Assembly (NCBI GenBank): GCA_016185275.1
Contig: JACPNX010000027.1
Coordinates: 1 to 35,826, forward strand
Origin: Actinomycetota bacterium
Lineage (GTDB): Bacteria > Actinomycetota > Acidimicrobiia > Acidimicrobiales > Iamiaceae
Reading direction: 5' to 3'
DNA: 35,826 nucleotides
Every line of letters begins with the position of its first letter. Within the stretch, counting starts at the first letter, position 1. The notes under the pieces are model-generated. The model saw nothing but the letters and a program-made list of their open reading frames with translations, ran no database searches and had not been told where the DNA came from. The translations under genes were made by a program, and so were the position numbers. This document shows positions 1-5,823 of the stretch, piece by piece.

Positions 1-101
1 AGGGCGACGAGCAGCGCGTACTCGACGAGGGTGGCCCCACGCTCCGAGTCGCTGAAGCGAGCCCGCAGGTAGGTGACCAGGGTGTTCCACTGGGTGAGCA
101 T
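1..101 (-). CDS. Flp-family type IVb pilin, N-terminal part (runs off the window)
   Basis: The 33 visible codons start MLTQWNTLVTYLRARF and contain RGATLVEYALLVAL. This is the Flp/Fap pilin pattern: a short basic leader, then a processing site just before a hydrophobic helix with the conserved Glu five residues into it. The family forms tad (tight adherence) pili, cleaved by a prepilin peptidase. The ATG at 101 is supported by an AAGGAG ribosome site at 109-114, 7 nt upstream. The rest of the gene and any tad assembly genes lie outside the window. The family call is secure for such a short piece because the Glu and leader motif are intact. Confidence 0.8.
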   Translation of the reverse strand, partial: MLTQWNTLVTYLRARFSDSERGATLVEYALLVA

Positions 102-253
102 TGGGTGTCTCCTTGAGGGTGCTGAGCGCCACCCCGAGGGAGCGGGGCGCTTGCGTCGTTGTCGCCCTCTCCATCGGAGCGGTACGCGGCCTCGTGATGG
201 GTCGAACGACCTGTTTCCCGCGGACCGTGAATCCAACCTCACGTAAAGCGGTG
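102..253. other. Intergenic region upstream of the pilin gene
   Basis: This stretch separates the pilin start from the hydrolase stop and must hold the pilin promoter. It contains an imperfect GC hairpin (arms AGCGCC 125-130 and GGCGCT 146-151) and a perfect small palindrome GGTCGAACGACC at 200-211 (arms GGTCG/CGACC around AA). No clear promoter hexamers were recognised. Confidence 0.4.
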
Positions 254-982
254 TCAGCCGTGGTAGCCGAGATCCAGGGCTCGTCGCACGAAGGCGGCGA
301 ACGCCGCCGGCTCCGACAGGTGGACGCCGTGGTCGGCACCCTCGAGCACCGTGACGGCGGCGTTCGGCATGGCGCCGGCCAGCTCGACGACGGCGCGGGC
401 GTGGTGCCCGTCCACGTCGCCGCCGTGTCCCAGCAGGGCGGGCTGTCGCACGGCCGCCGGGTCGAACGCGGGCGCGGCGACGAGGTCCCGCAGCTCGGCC
501 AGCATCGCCGGGCCCTCGGCGCGGCGGGCGGCGCGGACACCAGCGGGCAGCCGCTCCCACGCCCGATCGCCGATGGCGCGGCGCAGGAACCGCTCGGCCG
601 CGTCACCCGGATCGACGTCGCTGGTGCCGCCGCGACGGCCGGGCCACCACGGCGCCCACGGCACCGGAGGCTCGTAGGCGCCGACCGATGCCACGAGGCG
701 CGGGCACCGCACGGCGGCGGCCAGCGCGATGAGGCCGCCGAAGGAGTGGCCGACGACGGTGGCGGGGCGGCCGTCGAGCACCGCGAGCAGGTCGCCGACG
801 TGCCCGTCGAGTGGGGCCGGTCCCGCCGCCAGCGAGCGGCCGTAGCCGCGCCGGTCGTAGCGCACGACCTCGAGGTCGCGCAGGTGGCGCAGGCAGCGGG
901 CGAAGCCGCTGGCCCGATCCATCGCCCCGTGCACGAGCACCACCCGGGGGCCCGAGCCGGTGGTCGACGGCTCGGGCATCAC
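254..982 (-). CDS. Alpha/beta-fold hydrolase
   Basis: A 242-residue alpha/beta hydrolase. An oxyanion-type HG motif lies at residues 18-19 (VVLVHGAMD), the nucleophile elbow is GHSFGG with Ser80, and a C-terminal GADHGVH supplies the likely catalytic His near 218. The length fits a single-domain esterase, lactonase or C-C hydrolase; the substrate cannot be read from sequence. There is no signal peptide, so it is cytosolic. The start is GTG at 982 (a second-codon ATG at 979 is possible), with GGAGGGG about 8 nt upstream. It diverges from the histidine phosphatase, and the two starts are less than 50 nt apart, so they probably share a promoter region. Confidence 0.85.
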   Translation of the reverse strand: MMPEPSTTGSGPRVVLVHGAMDRASGFARCLRHLRDLEVVRYDRRGYGRSLAAGPAPLDGHVGDLLAVLDGRPATVVGHSFGGLIALAAAVRCPRLVASVGAYEPPVPWAPWWPGRRGGTSDVDPGDAAERFLRRAIGDRAWERLPAGVRAARRAEGPAMLAELRDLVAAPAFDPAAVRQPALLGHGGDVDGHHARAVVELAGAMPNAAVTVLEGADHGVHLSEPAAFAAFVRRALDLGYHG

Positions 983-1026
983 CGGCGCGTCCCCTCCGCG
1001 GCCGGCGGCCTGTCATGCTCCCTGCC

Positions 1027-1626
1027 GTGGAGCTGATTCTCGTCCGCCACGGTCTGCCCCTGCGCGTCGAGGGTGGTGAGGGGCCGGCCGACCCGGGTCT
1101 TGCTCCCGAAGGGCACGTCCAGGCGGCCAGGCTGGCCGACCTCTTCGCGGCCACGCCCGTCGATGCGATCTACACGAGCCCCATGCGGCGCGCCGTCGAG
1201 ACCGCGGCTCCGCTCGCCGATCGGCTCTCGCTTGCGCCGATCGCGCGGGACGGCCTGGCCGAGTTCGACCGGGACCTCACGTACTACGTGCCGCTCGAGG
1301 AGCTGCGGGGCAGCGGCGATCCCCGCTGGTCCGAGCTGGTCGCCGAGTGGACCTCGGTCGAGAGCGAGGAAGACCGACGTCGGTTCCGCGCCGTGGTGGT
1401 CGAGACGGTCGAGCGGGTGGTGGCCGAGCACCCCTCGGAGCGGGTGGCGCTCGTGTGCCACGGCGGCGTCGTCAACGCCTACCTCTCGCACGTGCTGGGC
1501 CTCGAGCGGGCGCTGTTCTTCGAACCGTCCTACACGAGCATCAGTCGTGTGCTCGCGGCCCGCGGCGGCCATCGCCAGCTCGTCAGCGCCAACGAGACAC
1601 CCCACTTGCCGTTCGCCTTCCGGTGA
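1027..1626 (+). CDS. Histidine phosphatase family protein (phosphoglycerate-mutase-like)
   Basis: The protein starts VELILVRHGLP, with the catalytic RHG motif at the very N terminus. It has TSPMRRAVETA and a second catalytic His in ALVCHGGVVNAYL, the two-histidine signature of the branch 1 histidine phosphatase superfamily. At about 199 residues it is the usual length for broad-specificity phosphatases; the substrate is unknown. The GTG at 1027 puts RHG at the usual distance from the N terminus and has CATGCT (near TANNNT) 7 nt upstream. The in-frame ATG at 1015 is the alternative and would add four residues. The gene converges on the acyl-CoA dehydrogenase gene. Confidence 0.85.
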   Translation: MELILVRHGLPLRVEGGEGPADPGLAPEGHVQAARLADLFAATPVDAIYTSPMRRAVETAAPLADRLSLAPIARDGLAEFDRDLTYYVPLEELRGSGDPRWSELVAEWTSVESEEDRRRFRAVVVETVERVVAEHPSERVALVCHGGVVNAYLSHVLGLERALFFEPSYTSISRVLAARGGHRQLVSANETPHLPFAFR

Positions 1627-1632
1627 GGGCCG

Positions 1633-1655
1633 GGGCCGCGCCGGGTCAGCGGCCC
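1633..1655. terminator. Candidate bidirectional hairpin between convergent genes
   Basis: Perfect 7-bp arms GGGCCGC (1633-1639) and GCGGCCC (1649-1655) flank a 9-nt loop, in the 28-nt gap between the phosphatase stop and the acyl-CoA dehydrogenase stop. There is no clear U-tract, as is common in very GC-rich genomes. Confidence 0.45.
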
Positions 1656-2866
1656 TAGCGCGGCACCTCGGTCCACGGGCGGTCCTTGTCGACGCGCACG
1701 TCGCCGGGGAGGCCGAGGACGCGCTCGCCGAGGATGTTCTTCATGATCTCGGTCGTGCCGCCCTCGATGGAGTTGGCCCGGCAGCGCAGGAACAGGCGCG
1801 GCGCCGAGTCGTACGCCATCGTCGTCTTCGGCCGGCTCATCGGGTAGCCGCCGGGGAGCAGCATGCCCGCCGGTCCCTGCACGTCGAGGGCCATCTCGGA
1901 GATCTCCTTGTTGAGCTCCGCGTAGGCGAGCTTGCCGATCGATCCCTCCGGGCCCGGCGTGCCCATCGCCCGCCGCTGCGCGGCCCGCCAGTTGGTGAGC
2001 CGGAGCACCTCGGCGCGGACCCACAGCCGCATGAGCCGGTCCCGCGCCGCGCCGTCGGGGCGGCCGGCCAGCTCCCACTGGCGTACGGCCTCGGCGATCA
2101 GGCCCGAGCCTCTCGGCGGGACGGTCCCGCCGATGGAGACCCGCTCGTTCATGAGCGTGGTGATCGAGACCCGCCAGCCCTCGCCGACCTCGCCCAGGCG
2201 CTCGGCGTCGGGGATGCGCACGTCCGTGAAGTACACCTCGTTGAACTCGGCCTCGCCCGTGATCTGGAACAGCGGCCGCACCTCGACGCCGGGCGCGTGC
2301 ATGTCGACCACGAAGTACGTGAGGCCCTTGTGCTTCGGCTGGTCGGGATCCGTGCGGGCCACGAGCATCCCCCAGCGGGAGAGGTGCGCGAGCGTGGTCC
2401 AGACCTTCTGCCCGTTGACGATCCACTCGTCGCCGTCGCGCACGGCCCTGGTCGACAGCGACGCCACATCCGACCCCGCGCCCGGCTCGCTGAACAGCTG
2501 GCACCACACCTCCTCGCCCGTGAAGAGCGGGCGGAGGTAGCGCTGCTTCTGGTCGGTCGAGCCGTGCGTGTACACGGTGGGAGCGCCCATGCCGTGGCCG
2601 ATCGGATTGCGGGCGACCGGGCTCGGTGCGCCGGCCCGTGCCAGTCGCTCGGTCACGAGCTTCTGCAGGCCCGGTTGCAACCCGAGCCCGCCGAAGCCCT
2701 CGTCGAAGTGGATCCACGCCAGCCCGGCGTCGAACTGGGCGCCGAGGAAGCGCTCGGGTGCAGTCGCGGCCGGGGGGTGGTCGCGCAGGAGCTCGTCGAC
2801 CAGTTCGGCGACCCTGCGCTCGTCCGGGTCCTGGCCGACGTCGGGGCCGGCGTCGAGAAGCGTCAT
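1655..2866 (-). CDS. Acyl-CoA dehydrogenase family protein
   Basis: About 403 residues with the acyl-CoA dehydrogenase layout: an N-terminal helical domain, then CQLFSEPGAGSDVASL (FAD/substrate motif), IVNGQKVWTTLAH, a beta domain with VPYFTDVRIPDAE-like sequence (FNEVYFTDVRIP), and a C-terminal helical domain ending with GGTTEIMKNILGERVLGLP. The last motif is the conserved C-terminal ACAD signature. The enzyme would oxidise an acyl-CoA with FAD, passing electrons to an electron-transfer flavoprotein; the chain or ring substrate is not readable. I chose ATG 2866 because TACCGT sits exactly 7 nt upstream, as in other leaderless genes here; a TTG at 2896 is less likely. A TGACC-N4-GGTCA palindrome lies just upstream, implying a dedicated regulator. 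Confidence 0.9.
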   Translation of the reverse strand: MTLLDAGPDVGQDPDERRVAELVDELLRDHPPAATAPERFLGAQFDAGLAWIHFDEGFGGLGLQPGLQKLVTERLARAGAPSPVARNPIGHGMGAPTVYTHGSTDQKQRYLRPLFTGEEVWCQLFSEPGAGSDVASLSTRAVRDGDEWIVNGQKVWTTLAHLSRWGMLVARTDPDQPKHKGLTYFVVDMHAPGVEVRPLFQITGEAEFNEVYFTDVRIPDAERLGEVGEGWRVSITTLMNERVSIGGTVPPRGSGLIAEAVRQWELAGRPDGAARDRLMRLWVRAEVLRLTNWRAAQRRAMGTPGPEGSIGKLAYAELNKEISEMALDVQGPAGMLLPGGYPMSRPKTTMAYDSAPRLFLRCRANSIEGGTTEIMKNILGERVLGLPGDVRVDKDRPWTEVPR

Positions 2867-2873
2867 GGGCGGC

Positions 2874-2879
2874 ACGGTA
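2874..2879 (-). promoter_or_regulatory. -10-like hexamer TACCGT of a probable leaderless transcript
   Basis: TACCGT on the minus strand ends 7 nt before the ATG at 2866, so transcription would start at or next to the start codon. No good -35 is visible at 17 nt; a TTGACC half-site is only 11 nt upstream. Confidence 0.55.
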
Positions 2880-2880
2880 C

Positions 2881-2896
2881 TTGACCAGGCGGTCAA
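2881..2896. promoter_or_regulatory. Palindromic operator candidate TTGACC-AGGC-GGTCAA
   Basis: A perfect 6-bp inverted repeat (TTGACC 2881-2886, GGTCAA 2891-2896) with a 4-bp spacer lies next to the -10 hexamer of the acyl-CoA dehydrogenase gene. A bound protein would block polymerase. TetR-type regulators of acyl-CoA metabolism often use such sites; the regulator itself is not identified. A third half-site GGTCAA lies at 2908-2913. Confidence 0.55.
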
Positions 2897-2921
2897 CCGG
2901 GGCGGGCGGTCAACCGGGGCG
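2888..2921. repeat. 17-bp tandem duplication carrying the GGTCAA half-site
   Basis: The unit GGCGGTCAACCGGGGCG occurs at 2888-2904 and again, identical, at 2905-2921. The duplication adds an extra half-operator between the SirB1-like gene and the acyl-CoA dehydrogenase gene. Confidence 0.85.
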
Positions 2922-2929
2922 GCGCAAAT

Positions 2930-3748
2930 TCAGTTCAACCGGGCCCGGTAGTGAGCCGCCTCGTGGCGGAGGCGCCGGGCCAGGTCGTCGTCCACTCCCG
3001 CCGCCGTCGCCTCCAGCTCGTCCGCCGCCTGGTCGAACCGACCGCGGCGGGCCAGCGCGACGCCGAGCGCGTGGCGGGCCGCCGCGCCCGAGCCGGGCAC
3101 CAGCGTCTGGAGCCGCATGGCCACCAGCGCTTCGTCCGGGCGGTGCCGCACCTGGAGCGAGCGCGTGAGGTTGGCGAGCACGCGCCGCAGGATCTCGTGG
3201 TGGGTGCTGGGCCGGAGGAAGGCGGTGTCGAACGGTGCGTCGTCGCCGTGGATGGTCCGGTAGACGCGCTCGCAGGCGGCCGGATCCAACTCGACCCCAC
3301 CCGAGAAGGCGTCGACGAACCGTTCCGAATCGTCGCGCAGCCGCGCCAGCACGTGGCCCGGCATCCCGACAGGCACCATCGGCAGGCCGGCCCGGGCGGC
3401 CACCTCGACGAGAACGATCGTCAAGGTGATCGGCATGCCTCGGCGGCGGGCCAGGACGCGGTCGAGCAGCGAGTTGTCGGGATGGTCGTAGTCGGCCACG
3501 TCGCCGCGGAAGCCGGCTTCCGAGAAGAGGCGGTGGCGCACAGCGGCCAACGTCGGCTCCACGCCCCCGGCGAGCCGGTCGATCTCCGCCAGGCCGGCGG
3601 CGACGTCGGCCTCGAGGGACAGGCATGCGGACGCCAGCAGGGCCGCCTCGGCCAGCGGCACGTCGGCTGCGGATCGGGTCGCCAGCATGGCGAAGCGCCG
3701 CATGGCGCCGCGGCGGGCCGCTTCCTCGGGGGACGCCGCTTCGCTCAC
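2930..3748 (-). CDS. SirB1-family transglutaminase-like/TPR protein
   Basis: A 272-residue protein of the SirB1 / transglutaminase-like core 2 family. The central block YDHPDNSLLDRVLARRRG, then MPITLTIVLVEVAARAGL and VGMPGHVLARL, is the family hallmark. The C-terminal third (RPDEALVAMRLQTLVPGSGAA to the end) is a helical TPR-like repeat. The molecular role of the family is poorly known; no enzyme activity should be assumed. The open frame begins at GTG 3748, and its first 13 codons are one copy of the 38-bp repeat. The ATG at 3703 (MRRFAMLATR) would give the N terminus expected for the family and drop the repeat-derived segment. Upstream repeat copies form a mini-ORF chain that ends at this GTG. 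Confidence 0.85.
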   Translation of the reverse strand: MSEAASPEEAARRGAMRRFAMLATRSAADVPLAEAALLASACLSLEADVAAGLAEIDRLAGGVEPTLAAVRHRLFSEAGFRGDVADYDHPDNSLLDRVLARRRGMPITLTIVLVEVAARAGLPMVPVGMPGHVLARLRDDSERFVDAFSGGVELDPAACERVYRTIHGDDAPFDTAFLRPSTHHEILRRVLANLTRSLQVRHRPDEALVAMRLQTLVPGSGAAARHALGVALARRGRFDQAADELEATAAGVDDDLARRLRHEAAHYRARLN

Positions 3749-3881
3749 CGTCGGGCCGCTTCCTCGGGGGACGTGGCTTCGCTCACCGTCGGGCCGCTTC
3801 GTCGGGGGACGTGGCTTCGCTCACCGTCGGGCCGCTTCCTCGGGGGACGCCGCTTCGCTCACCGTCGGGCCGCTTCGTCGG
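3715..3881. repeat. 38-bp tandem repeat, four full copies plus a partial fifth
   Basis: Copies start at 3715, 3753, 3791 and 3829, with a fifth beginning at 3867 that decays after about 15 bp. They differ only at a CC/TG (plus-strand cGCCGc/cGTGGc) dinucleotide and one C/G. The period is exactly 38, not a multiple of three. Read on the minus strand each copy holds GTGAGCGAAGC. The copy at 3715 covers the 5' end of the SirB1-like open frame. Confidence 0.95.
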
Positions 3882-3891
3882 CGGGGGGCAC
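3783..3891 (-). other. Chain of four coupled mini-ORFs ahead of the SirB1-like gene
   Basis: On the minus strand, GTG 3891 opens a 10-residue frame (MPPADEAARR, stop 3859-3861). GTG 3862, 3824 and 3786 each open a 13-residue frame: MSEAASPEEAARR, MSEATSPDEAARR and MSEATSPEEAARR. The last two stop at 3783-3785 and 3745-3747. Every stop TGA overlaps the next start as GTGA. The final GTG, 3748, opens the long gene because the repeat ends there. Translation of the mini-ORFs is inferred, not shown; a GAGGA sits about 12 nt before each GTG. Confidence 0.45.
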
Positions 3892-3964
3892 GCAGACGAG
3901 GCCGACTTGGCCGGGCCGCGGGCGGGGTCCCGGGCGTCGGCCCCCCGCCGCGCCGGAGTGCGCC

Positions 3965-4315
3965 TCACGTGGGTGGCTCCGCCACGGGGCGGCGACCGGC
4001 GAAGCCGTCCTCGGGCCAGTGCCACCACTCCACCTGTGGCTCGCCCACGATCCAGCAGAGCCAGTAGTGGCGCCCGTCCGGCGTGCAGGCCGGGAAGTCG
4101 ATCAGGCCGCGCTCGAGGTCGCGCAGGACGATGCCGTCGACCGCGAGGAGCGCAACCGCGCCGGCGAACACCAGCCTCGGGTCGCCACCGAGCAGGTCGT
4201 CGGCGCGCGCGGCGTCGCGGGCGACGGCCTCCCGGACCGACGCGACGAGCCGCTCGATCTCCGGCAGCCGGGCGTTCGCCTCGTCCACGGTCAGGACGGG
4301 TCGCACCTCGTGCAC
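3965..4315 (-). CDS. DUF2203 family protein
   Basis: About 116 residues matching the DUF2203 pattern: an N-terminal LTVDEANARLPEIERLV helix, a central helix, then DLERGLIDFPACTPDGRHYWLCW, WWHWPEDGFAGRRP at the C terminus. The function of the family is unknown; the conserved acidic and aromatic residues near the end suggest a binding site, but none is established. It is soluble, with no signal or membrane segment. GTG 4315 begins VHEVRPVLTVDEA, which matches the usual N terminus; GTG 4333 or 4306 are alternatives. It diverges from the glycerophosphodiesterase gene and lies 73 nt upstream of the mini-ORF chain on the same strand. Confidence 0.8.
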   Translation of the reverse strand: MHEVRPVLTVDEANARLPEIERLVASVREAVARDAARADDLLGGDPRLVFAGAVALLAVDGIVLRDLERGLIDFPACTPDGRHYWLCWIVGEPQVEWWHWPEDGFAGRRPVAEPPT

Positions 4316-4363
4316 CGATCCACGCTCGCACACGCCGCCCGCCGGGCCCGACCAGGCCACGCC

Positions 4364-4369
4364 TAAGGT
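4364..4369 (+). promoter_or_regulatory. -10-like TAAGGT, leaderless promoter
   Basis: TAAGGT is 7 nt before GTG 4377 of the glycerophosphodiesterase gene, the same spacing as other genes here. Confidence 0.55.
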
Positions 4370-4376
4370 CGCCGGG

Positions 4377-5135
4377 GTGGGTAGCACCTGGCCGTTCCTC
4401 GACCATCCCGGCGTGCTGGCCTTCGCCCACCGGGGCGGCGCCGGCGATTGGCCGGAGAACACGATGCCCGCGTTCGAGGGGGCGGTTCGGCTCGGGTACC
4501 GCTATGTCGAGACCGACGTGCACGTGACTGCCGACGGCGTCCTGGTCGCCTTCCACGACGACCGCCTCGACCGTGTCACCGACCGCGCCGGCCGCATCGC
4601 CGACCTACCGTGGCGGGAGGTTTCCGCGGCGCGGGTCGACGGGCGGGAGCCCGTTCCGCTGCTGGAGGATCTGCTCGGCTCGTGGCCCGAGCTGCGCGTG
4701 AACATCGATCCGAAGCACGACGGCGCCGTGGGACCGCTCGCCGAGGTGCTCCGGCGGACGCACTCGGTCGAGCGCGTGTGCTGCGGCGCCTTCTCCGACG
4801 CCCGCCTGGCACGCCTGCGTCGCCTGCTCGGTCCGAAGCTGTGCACGTCGCTGGGACCCAAGGGGATCGCTCGCCTCCGCGCGGCGTCGATCGGCGTGCC
4901 CGCCGGGCGTCTGCCGGCTCCGTGCGCCCAGGTCCCGCTGCGGTTTCGAAGGCTCGCGATCACCGACGCCCGTTTCGTGGCCGCGGCCCACGTGCGCGGG
5001 CTGCAGGTACACGTGTGGACCATCGACGACACCGGCGAGATGGAGCGCCTCCTCGATCTCGGTGTGGACGGGATCATGACCGACCGGCCTGCTGCTCTGC
5101 GTGAGGTGCTGGAACGGCGGGGCCAGTGGGTGTAG
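4377..5135 (+). CDS. Glycerophosphodiester phosphodiesterase family protein
   Basis: A 252-residue GDPD TIM-barrel protein. It shows HRGGAGDWPENTMPAF (His18-Arg19, Glu27-Asn28), the metal and catalytic set ETDVHVTADGVLVAFHDD (Glu45, Asp47, His60), NIDPKHD, and the C-terminal HVWTIDDTGEMERLLDLGVDG. All the usual active-site residues are present. The family hydrolyses glycerophosphodiesters to glycerol-3-phosphate and an alcohol. There is no signal peptide, so it is probably cytosolic and acts in lipid turnover. GTG 4377 is preferred over the longer upstream open frame because the HRG motif then sits near the N terminus and a TAAGGT hexamer lies 7 nt upstream. It is followed by the gene-free repeat region. 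Confidence 0.9.
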   Translation: MGSTWPFLDHPGVLAFAHRGGAGDWPENTMPAFEGAVRLGYRYVETDVHVTADGVLVAFHDDRLDRVTDRAGRIADLPWREVSAARVDGREPVPLLEDLLGSWPELRVNIDPKHDGAVGPLAEVLRRTHSVERVCCGAFSDARLARLRRLLGPKLCTSLGPKGIARLRAASIGVPAGRLPAPCAQVPLRFRRLAITDARFVAAAHVRGLQVHVWTIDDTGEMERLLDLGVDGIMTDRPAALREVLERRGQWV

Positions 5136-5142
5136 CGGGGTG

Positions 5143-5346
5143 GCGCCGAATCGTGGGCGGGCTCGGGCCGCGCGCCTCGTGGCGCCGTGGACTGTGGTTC
5201 CGCGTCGCGCCGAATCGTGGGCGGGCTCGGGCCGCGCGCCCCATGGCGCCGTGGACTGTGGTTCCGCGTCGCGCCGAATCGTGGGCGGGCTCGGGCCGCG
5301 CGCCTCATGGCGCCGTGGGCCGTGGTTCCGCGTCGCGCCGAATCAC
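5143..5346. repeat. 64-bp tandem repeat, three copies plus a partial fourth
   Basis: Units start at 5143, 5207 and 5271, with a truncated fourth at 5335. The copies are nearly identical (differences such as CTCGTGG/CCCATGG/CTCATGG). At three junctions (5198-5214, 5262-5278, 5326-5342) the plus strand reads TTCCGCGTCGCGCCGAA, the reverse complement of the core of the second array with one base change. Confidence 0.95.
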
Positions 5347-5494
5347 CGAAGGGATGGGCCGTCTGGTGTCGCCGAGCGGCACGAGTGGCGGTGCTGGGAC
5401 ACGTTGGCGGGCCGCCCGCACGGCATGCCCGGGCGCGGCCGTCGGCCCAGTGACCGCCACCGCCGTCAACACCCCTGCGCCGTCTCGTCGTCGC

Positions 5495-5741
5495 TTTCGG
5501 CGCGATGCGGAATGCGGTGGGCACCGTGTGGCTGCCGACTGTCGCCGGGGTGTGGCGCGGCGGTCCGTCGCTTTCGGCGCGATGCGGAATGCGGTGGCAC
5601 CGCGTGGCTCCCAACTGTCGCCGGGGCGTGGCCCGGCGGTCCCGCCTTTCGGCGCGATGCGGAATGCGGTGGGCACCGTGTGGCTCCCGACTGTCGCCGG
5701 GGTGTGGCCCGGCGGTCCGTCGCTTTCGGCGCGATGCGGAA
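5495..5741. repeat. About 77-bp tandem repeat, three copies plus a partial fourth
   Basis: Units start at 5495, 5572, 5647 and 5724 (periods 77, 75, 77). Each begins with TTTCGGCGCGATGCGGAA, an imperfect palindrome with arms TTCGGC and GCGGAA. The fourth copy stops after this core. The cores lie at 5496-5512, 5573-5589, 5648-5664 and 5725-5741. Units also hold CGGTG-GG-CACCG, a small hairpin. Confidence 0.95.
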
Positions 5742-5823
5742 CGACGCGCCGTCTCAGTCCTGCACTTCGACGCAACCCATCCTCGTTGACGAACACCATG
5801 CCGCAGGGTGCGAGGATCTCCGT

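Larger units (their letters stand above)
5136..5823. other. Gene-free interval holding two minisatellite arrays
   Basis: This 688-bp interval lies between the GDPD stop and the E1 start. I see no convincing gene in any frame; the open frames are translations of the repeats. It contains a 64-bp array (5143-5346), about 150 bp of unrelated sequence, and a 77-bp array (5495-5741). The E1 promoter must lie in or after the second array. Confidence 0.75.

Noticed and set aside
3715..5741. Possible CRISPR arrays (38-, 64- and 77-bp repeats)
   Set aside because: The whole unit repeats without unique spacers, and no cas gene is present. These are tandem minisatellites.
5143..5741. Iterons of a replication origin
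   Set aside because: No rep, dnaA or dnaN gene lies nearby, there is no AT-rich unwinding stretch, and the core does not resemble a DnaA box.
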